From Devosia sp. YR412 (GTDB taxonomy: Bacteria; Pseudomonadota; Alphaproteobacteria; Rhizobiales; Devosiaceae), in contig NZ_FOFL01000006.1 in NCBI RefSeq assembly GCF_900110945.1, positions 1-64,000 on the forward strand: 64,000 nt of DNA, written 5' to 3'. The position numbers were made by a program, and so were the translations under genes. The notes under the pieces are model-generated. The model did not search any database and was not told where the DNA came from. It was given only the letters and a program-made list of their open reading frames with translations. Position 1 is the first letter of the stretch. Every line of letters begins with the position of its first letter. Positions 15,882 through 24,433 of this stretch are shown in pieces.

Positions 15882-17206
15882 AGCGGCTGACGCCAGATGC
15901 ACCGGCCCACTGGACACGAACGAGGCTTCGCCACGTCGTTCGCCTGAACCCCAGCAAATCCGAGATCGAGGACCTGGAGCCTGACCGGGAGGTTTCGTTC
16001 CTTCCCATGGAGGCTATCGGCGAGGACGGCTCTACTCGTCTCGACGCCACTCGCCCGCTGTCCGAGGTCCAGTCGGGCTACAGCTACTTCCGCGACGAAG
16101 ACGTGGTTGTGGCAAAGATCACGCCCTGCTTTGAGAACGGCAAGGGCGCCCTGGTGCGCGGGCTGCACGGCGGCATAGGCTTTGGGACGACGGAACTCAT
16201 TGTTGCCCGGCCATTGCGTGATCGGCTCTGCAGCGAGTACCTGCAGTGGGTTTTCCAGTCGTCGGAGTTCCGCAAGCTCGGGGAGGGCTTCATGTACGGC
16301 GCTGGGGGACAAAAGCGTGTGCCTGATGACTTCGTCAGAGACTTCAGGCTGGCGCTTCCACCGCTCACCGAGCAGACGTCGATCACATCGTTCCTCGACC
16401 GCGAGACGAGCAAGATCGACGCACTGGTGGAGGAGCAGCGGCAACTGATCGAACTGCTCAAGGAGAAGCGCCAAGCCTTCATCTCCCGGACAGTGACCAA
16501 GGGCTTCGACCCGAATGCAAAGATGAAGCCGTCTGGGGTCGAGTGGCTGGGTGAGGTGCCGGAGCACTGGGACGTGTCGCGCCTGAAGTTCCTTGCTGCT
16601 GTTCAGACGGGAACCGCGAAAGGCAAAGACATCTCCGGGCGGGAGACAACGATGGTTCCATACCTACGGGTGGCCAACGTCCAAGATGGCTACCTCGACT
16701 TGGCGGACGTGGCCTTAATCGAGATACCAGCCTCAGACCTTGATCGCTACAGGCTCCGCAAAGGAGATGTACTGATGAACGAGGGGGGCGATTTCGACAA
16801 GTTGGGGCGGGGCTGCATCTGGGATGGCCAGATCGACCCGTGTATCCACCAAAACCACGTGTTCGCTGTCAGGCCGGTGGGTGTCTCACCCGAGTGGCTC
16901 AGCACCATAACCGGCTCCGCTTACGCTCAGTTCTACTTCATGAGCCGTTCCAAGCAGAGCACCAACTTGGCGTCGATCTCCTCGACCAACGTCATGGAAC
17001 TGCCGGTTGTTGTGCCGCCTTCTGGCGAACAATCGGTCCTTCTTGAGCTCCTCGGAAGAGAACTGGCCAAGCTCTCGACCCTCCGCGAGCAAGCCTATGC
17101 AGCAATCGATCTGCTGACCGAACGCCGCGCCGCTCTCGTCTCCGCTGCCGTTACTGGCAAGATCGACGTGCGGCGGGCCACGACCGACCAGGAGGAAGCC
17201 GCATGA
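15878..17206 (+). CDS. hsdS: Type I restriction-modification specificity subunit HsdS
   Basis: A 442-residue protein with two target-recognition domains separated by helical conserved regions. The first half-repeat ends in LPPLTEQTSITSFLDRETSK and the long helix IDALVEEQRQLIELLKEKRQ, then AFISRTVTKGFDP. The second domain starts PEHWDVSRLKFLAAV and ends VVPPSGEQSVLLELL followed by a second helix. Each domain reads one half of a bipartite site. The start is GTG overlapping the upstream stop (GTGA). It ends with an ATGA overlap to the next gene. Confidence 0.94.
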   Translation: MKRLTPDAPAHWTRTRLRHVVRLNPSKSEIEDLEPDREVSFLPMEAIGEDGSTRLDATRPLSEVQSGYSYFRDEDVVVAKITPCFENGKGALVRGLHGGIGFGTTELIVARPLRDRLCSEYLQWVFQSSEFRKLGEGFMYGAGGQKRVPDDFVRDFRLALPPLTEQTSITSFLDRETSKIDALVEEQRQLIELLKEKRQAFISRTVTKGFDPNAKMKPSGVEWLGEVPEHWDVSRLKFLAAVQTGTAKGKDISGRETTMVPYLRVANVQDGYLDLADVALIEIPASDLDRYRLRKGDVLMNEGGDFDKLGRGCIWDGQIDPCIHQNHVFAVRPVGVSPEWLSTITGSAYAQFYFMSRSKQSTNLASISSTNVMELPVVVPPSGEQSVLLELLGRELAKLSTLREQAYAAIDLLTERRAALVSAAVTGKIDVRRATTDQEEAA

Positions 17207-18102
17207 CCGGCAGACCAGAAGGTCGCTCCCTGGAGCTCTACTTCATTGATGGCCGCCCGGATGGGATGTTGACGGCGGAGGTGTTCAACTGGACAGGCCA
17301 CATCCTCATGGCCCCTCGCACCCAGATCAGCGCTGCACTGGCCCGGAAGGAAGCCCGCCATACCGGGGTTTACCTGCTGATGGGTGAGCGCGATGGCCAG
17401 CCGGTGGCCTATCTAGGTGAAGGTGACGACATCAGCCACCGCATCAAGAACCACGACATCAACAAGGACTGGTGGACCACCGTGGTGCTGGTCACCTCCG
17501 CCGCGAACAACCTGCACAAGGCCCATGTCCAGTACCTTGAGGCCCGTCTGATCGAGGTCGCGAAATCGGTTGGCCGCGTGGTGCTGGATAATGCCACCGC
17601 TCCTGGGCGTCCCACGCTGTCCGAGGCAGCACAGTCGAACATGGAGACATTCCTCGACTACCTGTTCATGGTGTTGCCAGCGCTGCGCATCGACATGTTC
17701 CTGGCCAGCACGCGTCCGGACCTCGTGACAACGACCCCAGTCATGGCGGCTTCGCCAGTATTCGAGTTGGTCAACAGGCGCCACGGCCTTGAGGCTAAGG
17801 CTCGCCTGGTAGAGGGGGACTTCATCGTGGATGCCGGGTCACTGGCGCGTGCCCAGTGGTCTGGGCAGGGCAGCGAGGACAGTGGCTACGCCCAATTGCA
17901 TGCCGAGTTGCTGCGGATGGGCGTGCTGGTGCCGCAGGGCGACCACGCGGTTTTTAGCAAGTCCTATGCCTTCAAGAGCACGAGCGGCGCTGCAGCGGTG
18001 GTCAATGGCAGACCGGCCAACGGCACCCTGGAATGGCGCGTGGTCGGCAGCGGGCAGACTTACAAGGCCTGGGAGGCCGAACAACTGGGGGCGCCATCGT
18101 GA
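17203..18102 (+). CDS. GIY-YIG nuclease-like protein with C-terminal DUF4357
   Basis: 299 residues. Residues about 50-105 show a GIY-YIG-like core: TGVYLLMGERDGQPVAYLG (GVY and YLG in place of GIY and YIG) followed by DDISHRIKNHD with the family's basic residue. From about 185, VNRRHGLEAKARLVEGDFIV through FSKSYAFKSTSGAAAVVNGR and TYKAWEAEQL matches DUF4357. This fusion is often seen beside type I RM genes. A DNA-nicking or sensing role is plausible but unproven. It overlaps hsdS and hsdR by 4 nt each and is therefore part of the same translational unit. Confidence 0.82.
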   Translation: MTGRPEGRSLELYFIDGRPDGMLTAEVFNWTGHILMAPRTQISAALARKEARHTGVYLLMGERDGQPVAYLGEGDDISHRIKNHDINKDWWTTVVLVTSAANNLHKAHVQYLEARLIEVAKSVGRVVLDNATAPGRPTLSEAAQSNMETFLDYLFMVLPALRIDMFLASTRPDLVTTTPVMAASPVFELVNRRHGLEAKARLVEGDFIVDAGSLARAQWSGQGSEDSGYAQLHAELLRMGVLVPQGDHAVFSKSYAFKSTSGAAAVVNGRPANGTLEWRVVGSGQTYKAWEAEQLGAPS

Positions 18103-21100
18103 GCCTGCACAAAGAGATCAGCTTCGAGACCGAGGTCTGCGACCACCTCGCCGCCCATGGCTGGCTCCATGCCCAAGGCGATGCTGCTGGCTACGACCGT
18201 GCCCGCGCCCTCTACCCCGCCGATCTGGTTGCCTGGGTCCAGGCCACCCAGCCGCAGGCCTGGGCAACGCTTTCCAAGAACCATGGCACAGCGACCGAGG
18301 TGATGCTGCAGGACCGGGTGCGCAAGCAGCTTAATGAGCGGGGGACGCTTGATGTGTTGCGGCATGGTGTCGAGATGATTGGTCTCCGCGCGCCGCTGAG
18401 CCTTGCCCAGTTCAAGCCCGCGCTGGGCATGAACGGCGACATCCTGGCCCGATATGCCGCAAACCGCCTCCGCGTGGTGCGCCAGGTTCGCTACTCGCTG
18501 GCCAACGAAAACAGCATCGATCTTGTGCTGTTCCTCAATGGCCTGCCGATGGCCACTGTCGAGCTCAAGACAGACTTCACCCAGTCCGTTCAGGACGCCG
18601 TGGACCAGTACAGGCATGACCGGAACCCAAACCCTAAGGGGCAGGTTCCAGAGCCGCTGCTGGCCTTCCCCGGTGGCGCGCTGGTGCACTTCGCGGCGAG
18701 CAACGCCGAAGTGATGATGGCGACCAAGCTCATCGGTCCGCTCACCACCTTCCTACCCTTCAACAAGGGCAATGCCGGGGGCAAGGGTAACCCGCCCAAC
18801 CCGAGCGGGCACCCCACGGCCTACCTCTGGGAAGAGGTGTGGCAGCGCGACAGCTGGCTTGAAATCCTTGGGCGCTACACCGTTGGCGTCCGCGATGCCA
18901 AGAAGGCCCTCAGCGGCTACATCTTCCCGCGTTACCACCAGCTCGATGCCACCCGCAAGCTCCGGGCAGCCGTCCTCGCCGAAGGCGCCGGGGGCAAGTA
19001 CCTCATCCAGCACTCGGCAGGCTCGGGCAAAACTAACTCCATCGCTTGGTCTGCCCACTTCCTCGCTGATCTGCATGACGACCAGGACCGCAAGGTGTTC
19101 GACAGCGTGCTGGTGGTGTCCGACCGCAACGTCATCGACAGCCAGCTCCAGGAGGCCATCTTCAGCTTCGAGCGAAATGCTGGGGTGGTAGCGACCATCA
19201 AGAGCGATGCAGGCGCCAAGAGCGGGCAGCTGGCCCAGGCCCTGGCTGACGGCAAGAAGATCGTGGTCTGCACCATCCAGACCTTCCCTTTCGCCCTGAA
19301 GGAGGTCCAAGAGCTCACCGCAACCCAGGGCAAGCGGTTCGCGGTCATTGCGGACGAGGCGCATTCCAGCCAGACCGGCGCGACCGCAGCCCAGCTCAAG
19401 GCCGTGCTCTCCCCAGAGGAGCTCGCAACCCTGGGGGATGGCGGCGAAGTCAGTACCGAAGACATCATGGCTGCCCAGATGGCCGCCCGTGCTGCCGAGA
19501 CCGGGGTGACTTACGTCGCCTTCACCGCAACGCCAAAGGGCAAGACCCTGGAGCTGTTCGGGCGACGACCTCACCCAACCCAACCCGCCAGCGCCACGAA
19601 CCTGCCAACGGCTTTCCACGTCTATTCCATGCGGCAGGCCATCGAAGAGGGCTTCATTCTCGACGTGCTGCAGAACTACACGCCCTATGGCCTGGCCTTC
19701 AAGCTGGCCAACGATGGTGTGGAGCTGGACGACACCGAGGTTGAACGCTCCGAAGCCGTCAAGACGCTTATGCGCTGGGTCCGACTACATCCCTACAACA
19801 TTGCCCAAAAGGTCCAGATCGTCGTTGAGCACTACCGCGCCAACGTCCAGCCGCTGCTCGACGGCAGGGCCAAGGCGATGGTGGTGGTCGGCAGCCGTGT
19901 AGAGGCCGTCCGCTGGCAGCTCGCCATCCAGAAGTACATCAACGAGCAAGGCTACAAGCTCGGGACGCTGGTGGCCTTCTCAGGCGATGTGACTGACCCT
20001 GAAAGCGGTGACGAGCCCTTCTCCGAGGCCAGCAAGGAGCTGAACCCGGACCTCAAGGGGCGAGACATCCGCGAGGCCTTCAAGCTGCCCGACTACCACA
20101 TCCTGCTGGTGGCCAATAAGTTCCAGACGGGGTTCGACCAGCCCCTGCTCTGCGGCATGTACGTGGACAAGCGCCTCGCAGGCATTCAGGCCGTCCAGAC
20201 CCTGTCGCGGCTGAACCGCGCGCACCCCGGCAAGGACACCACCTTCGTGCTCGACTTCGTCAACAGCGGCGAAGACATCCTTGCAGCCTTCAAGACGTAC
20301 CACGAGACCGCCGAGCTGGAGGACGTCACCGACCCGAACCTGGTCTTCAACCTCAGGGCCAAGCTCGACGCCTTGGGCTACTACGACGACCATGAGGTCA
20401 ACCGGGTGGTGACCGCCGAGCTCAATCCGAATGCCAAGCAGAGCGAGCTGGTGGCTGCCATCATGCCGGTGGCAGACCGCCTGCTGCGAAGCTACCGGGA
20501 TGCCCAGAAGCGGCAGGCCGATGCAATGGCACGGGAGGACAAGAAGGCGGCCAAGGACGCTCAGGACGAACTCAACGCCCTCCTGCTGTTCCGCGCCGAC
20601 ATGGGGGCCTATGTCCGGCTCTACACCTTCCTGTCCCAGATTTTTGACTACGGCAACACCGACATCGAGGCTCGATCGATCTTCTTCCGCCGCCTCATCC
20701 CTTTGCTGGAGTTCGGCCGTCAGCGCGAGACCGTGGACACCTCCAAGATCGTCCTGACCCACCACAAGCTCTCCAGCCTAGGCAAGACGCCGCTGGTCCT
20801 GGGGGGCATGGGAGAGAAGCTGCAGGCGATCTACGAGGCAGGCTCAGGCAGCGTCCAGGAGAAGGAAAAGGCGTTGCTGGCGGAGATCATCGCCAAGGTC
20901 AACGACCTCTTCCAGGGCACGACCGACGACGACCAGCTCATCTACGTCAACAACGTGCTCAAGGGGAAGCTGCTGCAGTCCGAGACCCTGACGCAACAGG
21001 CGGCGAACAACACCAAGCAGCAGTTCTCCAACTCCCCTGACCTCGCCAAAGCAATCGTTGATGCCGTGATTGACGCCATGGACGCTCACCAGGCCATGAG

Positions 21101-21224
21101 CCAGCAGGCCCTTGGCTCAAAGCGGGTGCAGGACGGGCTGAGGGATGTGCTGCTGGGTCCAGGGCAGCTCTATGAGGCGTTGCGGGCCCGGCAGGCCTCT
21201 GTTGATGAACTGCAGCGAGGGTGA
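18099..21224 (+). CDS. hsdR: Type I restriction endonuclease subunit HsdR
   Basis: A 1041-residue motor-nuclease. The N-terminal nuclease domain has D141 (SIDLVLFLNG) and E155-L-K157 (TVELKTDF), a PD-(D/E)XK site. The SF2 helicase core has Walker A HSAGSGKTNS (K311), DEAH at 419-422, and TFTATP-like VAFTATPKGKT. Motif VI is in QTLSRLNRAHPGKDTTFVLD, and the C-terminal helical domain binds HsdM/HsdS. It translocates DNA and cleaves unmethylated sites at a distance. The start is GTG overlapping the previous stop. The longer frame from 18033 is only an overlap artefact. Confidence 0.95.
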   Translation: MSLHKEISFETEVCDHLAAHGWLHAQGDAAGYDRARALYPADLVAWVQATQPQAWATLSKNHGTATEVMLQDRVRKQLNERGTLDVLRHGVEMIGLRAPLSLAQFKPALGMNGDILARYAANRLRVVRQVRYSLANENSIDLVLFLNGLPMATVELKTDFTQSVQDAVDQYRHDRNPNPKGQVPEPLLAFPGGALVHFAASNAEVMMATKLIGPLTTFLPFNKGNAGGKGNPPNPSGHPTAYLWEEVWQRDSWLEILGRYTVGVRDAKKALSGYIFPRYHQLDATRKLRAAVLAEGAGGKYLIQHSAGSGKTNSIAWSAHFLADLHDDQDRKVFDSVLVVSDRNVIDSQLQEAIFSFERNAGVVATIKSDAGAKSGQLAQALADGKKIVVCTIQTFPFALKEVQELTATQGKRFAVIADEAHSSQTGATAAQLKAVLSPEELATLGDGGEVSTEDIMAAQMAARAAETGVTYVAFTATPKGKTLELFGRRPHPTQPASATNLPTAFHVYSMRQAIEEGFILDVLQNYTPYGLAFKLANDGVELDDTEVERSEAVKTLMRWVRLHPYNIAQKVQIVVEHYRANVQPLLDGRAKAMVVVGSRVEAVRWQLAIQKYINEQGYKLGTLVAFSGDVTDPESGDEPFSEASKELNPDLKGRDIREAFKLPDYHILLVANKFQTGFDQPLLCGMYVDKRLAGIQAVQTLSRLNRAHPGKDTTFVLDFVNSGEDILAAFKTYHETAELEDVTDPNLVFNLRAKLDALGYYDDHEVNRVVTAELNPNAKQSELVAAIMPVADRLLRSYRDAQKRQADAMAREDKKAAKDAQDELNALLLFRADMGAYVRLYTFLSQIFDYGNTDIEARSIFFRRLIPLLEFGRQRETVDTSKIVLTHHKLSSLGKTPLVLGGMGEKLQAIYEAGSGSVQEKEKALLAEIIAKVNDLFQGTTDDDQLIYVNNVLKGKLLQSETLTQQAANNTKQQFSNSPDLAKAIVDAVIDAMDAHQAMSQQALGSKRVQDGLRDVLLGPGQLYEALRARQASVDELQRG

Positions 21225-21278
21225 CCCGAGACCGACGCGCGGCCCCACTCTCGCCGCATCTTCTCATTGCTGCTCAGG

Positions 21279-21326
21279 AGTGATACACAAGCAGCCAATT
21301 CGGCCTTCTCATATCCCAGCAAAACC
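21279..21326 (+). promoter_or_regulatory. Putative integrase arm-type sites, right end
   Basis: AGTGATACACA (21279-21289) repeats the left-end motif at 7763-7773. CCCAGCAAAACC (21315-21326) is the reverse complement of the left-end GGTTTTGCT motif with one difference. Distances to the att core are similar at both ends (29 and 26 nt). Confidence 0.5.
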
Positions 21327-21352
21327 GGGCTTTTCTGGCTACCGTGACGAAA

Positions 21353-21376
21353 TTCAATCCTGTCCGGCAGCACCAG
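21353..21376 (+). repeat. attR core (24-bp direct repeat)
   Basis: An exact copy of 7683-7706, the 3' end of tRNA-Thr including CCA. No complete tRNA is present here. It marks the right border of the element; flanking host sequence with the flagellar cluster begins after it. Confidence 0.93.
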
Positions 21377-21491
21377 TCCAACTCATTGATATCTCGAACA
21401 GTTCGGCAAACGGCATCGTCTAGCCGGTAATGCCCATCACCTCGCGTCCGATGACGCTGGCAGATGTCGCGCGGGGCTGTGGCGCCGTTAG

Positions 21492-22397
21492 CTAGCGCAG
21501 GTAATCGAGGATGGACAGCGATTGGAGCTTTGCCAAAGCTGCATAGGAGGCCTGGAGTTGGGTCTCGTAGGCGGTGAGTTGGGCGGCGATGGCGGTGACG
21601 TCGACGTCGCGTAGGGAGCTGATCGAATTGTTGTAAAAGTCCTGCAGGTCCTGCTGCGTGGCGATGGCGCGCTCGGCACTGGCGGCGGCGATCGACGTGG
21701 TGCCTTGCAGCGTCGCGACGCCGTCAGTGGCCTGCACCAAGAGCTCCAGCACGGCGCTGAGGTCGAGGTCTGCGCCATCCCCGGATTGCGCCACGCTGCC
21801 GATAGCGCGCAGCGCCTGTTCGATCCCTATGGCATCGGCATTGATGCCATAGGTCAGCGTCTGGTTTTCGGAAATCTGCGCCGTCAGCCGGCCGGCGCTA
21901 CCCTGGTAATAGCTGGTGTCGACCGTATCGAGGTCAAAGCTAATGGCGCTGATGTCGACGGCAGCGCCGTTCCCGTCGCTGCCGGCAAAAATGGAACGGT
22001 CGCCATATTGCGTGTTGAGCAGGCTGCCGAGTTCGGCAAGGCTGGCCGTGGCGCTGGCGACCAGGGTGGCGCGCGTCGCGGCGCTGTCATTGATGCCCTG
22101 CGCCGCGGTCACCTGGCTGCGGAAGCTGCTGAGCAGATCGGCGATCGATCCCAGCGCATTGTAGGTGGCCTCAATGGTGGTAGAGGCATTGCTCGCAGCA
22201 GCCTCGTAGCGGCTGGAGCGGGCGGCGCTGACTTCGAGATTGACCAGCTTGCGGGCGTCGGTGCCGAGGCCGGTGTAATCGGTCGAGGCGAGGCCTGAGG
22301 CTTCCTGCAGCTGCATGCCGGCCATCTTGGCCTGCGTGTTGAGCGAGGCCGCAAGCATCTGGCGGTTCATGGCGAAGGTTGCGACACGCATGGTCAT
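21492..22397 (-). CDS. flgL: Flagellar hook-filament junction protein FlgL
   Basis: A 301-residue flagellin-fold protein. The N-terminus is MRVATFAMNRQMLAASLNTQ with the helical heptad pattern of flagellar axial proteins, and the C-terminus ends LTAYETQLQASYAALAKLQS, the second helix of the coiled core. The middle part (SIFAGSDGNGAAVD) matches the junction-protein D1 loop. FlgL connects hook and filament and is exported by the flagellar type III system. ATG 22397 overlaps the flgK stop (ATGA). It is the last gene of the minus-strand flagellar run, ending about 115 nt from attR. Confidence 0.9.
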   Translation of the reverse strand: MTMRVATFAMNRQMLAASLNTQAKMAGMQLQEASGLASTDYTGLGTDARKLVNLEVSAARSSRYEAAASNASTTIEATYNALGSIADLLSSFRSQVTAAQGINDSAATRATLVASATASLAELGSLLNTQYGDRSIFAGSDGNGAAVDISAISFDLDTVDTSYYQGSAGRLTAQISENQTLTYGINADAIGIEQALRAIGSVAQSGDGADLDLSAVLELLVQATDGVATLQGTTSIAAASAERAIATQQDLQDFYNNSISSLRDVDVTAIAAQLTAYETQLQASYAALAKLQSLSILDYLR

Positions 22398-23746
22398 GCC
22401 GATTGTGCTGCCTGCAGCAGGCTGTCGAACATGGCGTTGAGCGTCGACAGGATCTGCGCCGCCACCGAGTAATATTGTTCGAGTTCGGACAGTTTGGCGG
22501 TTTCCTCGTCGAGGTTGACGCCGGTACTCGAGCTGATGGCCGATTGCGCCGTGCTGAGGCTGGCCTGCGCCACCTCGTTGCGGGCGCTGGCGACGCTGGA
22601 GACGGTGGCCGCATTGCCGACAATGGTGGCGGCATAGTCGGCGAAACTGCGCGCGCCGGACGAGATCGAGCCGGCCTGGGAGAAAGTCCATTTGCTTGTG
22701 ATGGCGCTTTCGAGCGCAGATGCGGCGATGCTGTCAGTTACGACGAGGGCGGTCGGCGTGGCCAGGATATCGGCAGCGACGGCGATGGAATTGGCGCCCG
22801 TGCCGGTCAGCAGCGTCGCGCCATAGCCGGCATTGATGCTGGCGATGAGACCAGCGGCCAGCGTATCGAGCTCGGACTGAATGGAAGGCAAGGTCTTGTC
22901 CCGGGCGACCAGCAGGCCACCAATCGCGCCGCCGGAAATGTTGGTGGCTGCACCACCAACAGTAATGGCGGAAAACACCGTGTCGGCGGTGGCGAGGGCT
23001 GCCGGCGCATAGCTGAGCAGATGCACTGTGGAATCGACCAGCGCGGTGCCCGAGCCGGTGGTGAGCCGCATCGCGCCATTGGCAGTGATGGAATAATCGA
23101 CGTCGAGCTGTCCGGCCACCACCTGCAGCGCCTGGTTGCGCTTGTCCTCGAGGTCGGCAGTGGATTGGCCCGTCGCCTTGGCAGCGACGATCTCGCTATT
23201 CAGGCCGGCAATGGTTTCGAGCGCCTGGTTGACGGTCTCGACGCCATCGGCAATTGCCTGGTCGGCCTGGCCGCGCAACGTCTGCACCGCCGAGCCGGTG
23301 CTGCGCAATTGGCTGGCGACAGTGTCGAGGGCGCTGACCAATTGCGCCTTGGCGGTATCTGAATTGGGATCGCTGACCAGCGCACTTGCGGCAGTTTCGA
23401 GATCGGCGAGGCTTTGCGCCAGCGAGGTGCCGTTGCCGGTGCTGCTCGAGGTGGAGCCCATCAGGTCGGCGATCGACTGGGCAAAGCTCTGCGCAATGTC
23501 ACTGGCGCCGGCAGTGCTGGTGGCCGAGACCAGATCGCTGAGCAGGAACTTGCTGACGGCGCTGGTGATGGCGGTGATGGCAACGCCGGTGCCCAGCGTG
23601 CCGGAGAGCAGCGCACTCTGGCTGGCAGACTTGGTCGAATAGCCGGCAGTATCGGCATTGGCGATATTGTTCGCGGCAATCTGCGTGCGCACCTGCGACG
23701 CCGAAAGCGCGCTATAGGCGGTGCTGCGGATCGCCGCGAAGGACAT
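22394..23746 (-). CDS. flgK: Flagellar hook-associated protein FlgK
   Basis: 450 residues. The N-terminal motif SALSASQVRTQIAANNIANA plus DTAGYST is the flagellar rod/hook signature. The C-terminal helix (VNLDEETAKLSELEQYYSVA, then AQILSTLNAMFDSLL) is diagnostic of FlgK. It is short compared with enterobacterial FlgK (about 550) but within the range for Rhizobiales. It is the first hook-filament junction protein, exported with chaperone help. It starts 2 nt after the FlgN-like gene, and flgL overlaps its stop. Confidence 0.93.
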   Translation of the reverse strand: MSFAAIRSTAYSALSASQVRTQIAANNIANADTAGYSTKSASQSALLSGTLGTGVAITAITSAVSKFLLSDLVSATSTAGASDIAQSFAQSIADLMGSTSSSTGNGTSLAQSLADLETAASALVSDPNSDTAKAQLVSALDTVASQLRSTGSAVQTLRGQADQAIADGVETVNQALETIAGLNSEIVAAKATGQSTADLEDKRNQALQVVAGQLDVDYSITANGAMRLTTGSGTALVDSTVHLLSYAPAALATADTVFSAITVGGAATNISGGAIGGLLVARDKTLPSIQSELDTLAAGLIASINAGYGATLLTGTGANSIAVAADILATPTALVVTDSIAASALESAITSKWTFSQAGSISSGARSFADYAATIVGNAATVSSVASARNEVAQASLSTAQSAISSSTGVNLDEETAKLSELEQYYSVAAQILSTLNAMFDSLLQAAQSA

Positions 23747-23748
23747 GG

Positions 23749-24183
23749 TCAGACCACGCGTCCGCTGCGCGGCACAGGCTGCAGCGATGCGGTACGGCGG
23801 CCCGAATTGTCATATCGGCCGGGGCGCATTTCCTGCTCGCGCAGGGCGCGCATGATGGCGTCGACCCGGCGGCGGGTCGAGACCATGGCGCTGCGCAGGT
23901 TGGCGCTGTTCTCGTTCATTACGTCGCGCAGGGCCGCGCTATGCTCGGCCAGCAGGCGCTTCTGCTCGGCATCGCCGCCAATGCCAAATGGACCTGCGGG
24001 CCTGGCATGGCGCAGCTTGGACAGTTCATTGCCGAGCTTGATCTTGAGGGCCAGCGTGGCGGCCAGCGAGCCGGGCGCACCCTGACGCAGCTGCAGGTTT
24101 TCCTCGCGGATCAGCTGGGTCAGCGCCGACACCAGGTCAATCAGCTGCTCCGTCGTCATGTGCGCGGCATCTTGCGTGGTCAT
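23749..24183 (-). CDS. Putative FlgN-like export chaperone
   Basis: 144 residues, largely helical and charged, with TTEQLIDLVSALTQLIREEN, a KIKLGNELSKLRHA stretch and AALRDVMNENSANLRSAMVS. The C-terminal tail is basic. Size, helicity and position directly before flgK-flgL fit FlgN, the chaperone of both junction proteins. Sequence identity to named FlgN proteins cannot be asserted by eye, so the call rests mainly on context. It lies 4 nt after the small gene at 24188-24433. Confidence 0.55.
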   Translation of the reverse strand: MTTQDAAHMTTEQLIDLVSALTQLIREENLQLRQGAPGSLAATLALKIKLGNELSKLRHARPAGPFGIGGDAEQKRLLAEHSAALRDVMNENSANLRSAMVSTRRRVDAIMRALREQEMRPGRYDNSGRRTASLQPVPRSGRVV

Positions 24184-24187
24184 GCGG

Positions 24188-24433
24188 TCAGTTCCGTTTG
24201 CAATAGGCTTGTGCGGCCTTGGAGCGCAGGCGGGAGGCAGAAAGTTCGAAGCGGATGGCGCCGCTGATCTGGTTCATCTCGTCGATCACCGCGCGCAATT
24301 GCTGCTGCAGCGACAGCGCCAGCCAGCGGTCCTGCGGCGTGTCGGTTAAAACCGTCTCCCGCGCCTCGCGAGCGAGGCGGTCGACGCGCCGGAACTGGGC
24401 GCGATCAGCGTCTGTCAGTTTGACTTCGATCAT
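24188..24433 (-). CDS. Small conserved-type protein of the flagellar cluster (81 aa)
   Basis: 81 residues, highly charged and helical: MIEVKLTDADRAQFRRVDRL, then AREARETVLTDTPQD, LQQQLRAVIDEMNQI and a basic C-terminus. No named family is recognised. Its ATG overlaps the flgE stop codon (ATGA), so it is translationally coupled to the hook gene. The next gene (FlgN-like) begins 4 nt after its stop. It may be an export or assembly helper; this is inference from position. Confidence 0.65.
   Translation of the reverse strand: MIEVKLTDADRAQFRRVDRLAREARETVLTDTPQDRWLALSLQQQLRAVIDEMNQISGAIRFELSASRLRSKAAQAYCKRN

Larger units (their letters stand above)
7707..21376. mobile_element. Integrative element in tRNA-Thr carrying an extended type I RM operon
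   Basis: A 13.7-kb element bounded by 24-bp direct repeats of the tRNA-Thr end. In order it carries a tyrosine integrase, a 30-bp repeat array, an RNase HI, a DNA-binding-like protein, an unknown minus-strand gene, a serine recombinase, a HEPN-like protein and a five-gene restriction-modification operon. No conjugation, capsid or replication initiator gene is visible, so it is best described as a non-conjugative genomic or defence island, possibly mobilised by other elements. Housekeeping synteny resumes on both sides. Confidence 0.9.

Noticed and set aside
18033-18099. Upstream extension of hsdR
   Set aside because: The extra 22 codons lie inside the DUF4357 end of the previous gene; the GTG overlapping its stop fits the operon's overlap pattern.
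7707-21376. Complete prophage or conjugative element
   Set aside because: No capsid, tail, portal, terminase, relaxase or type IV secretion genes are visible; only integration, RNase H, regulator and defence genes.
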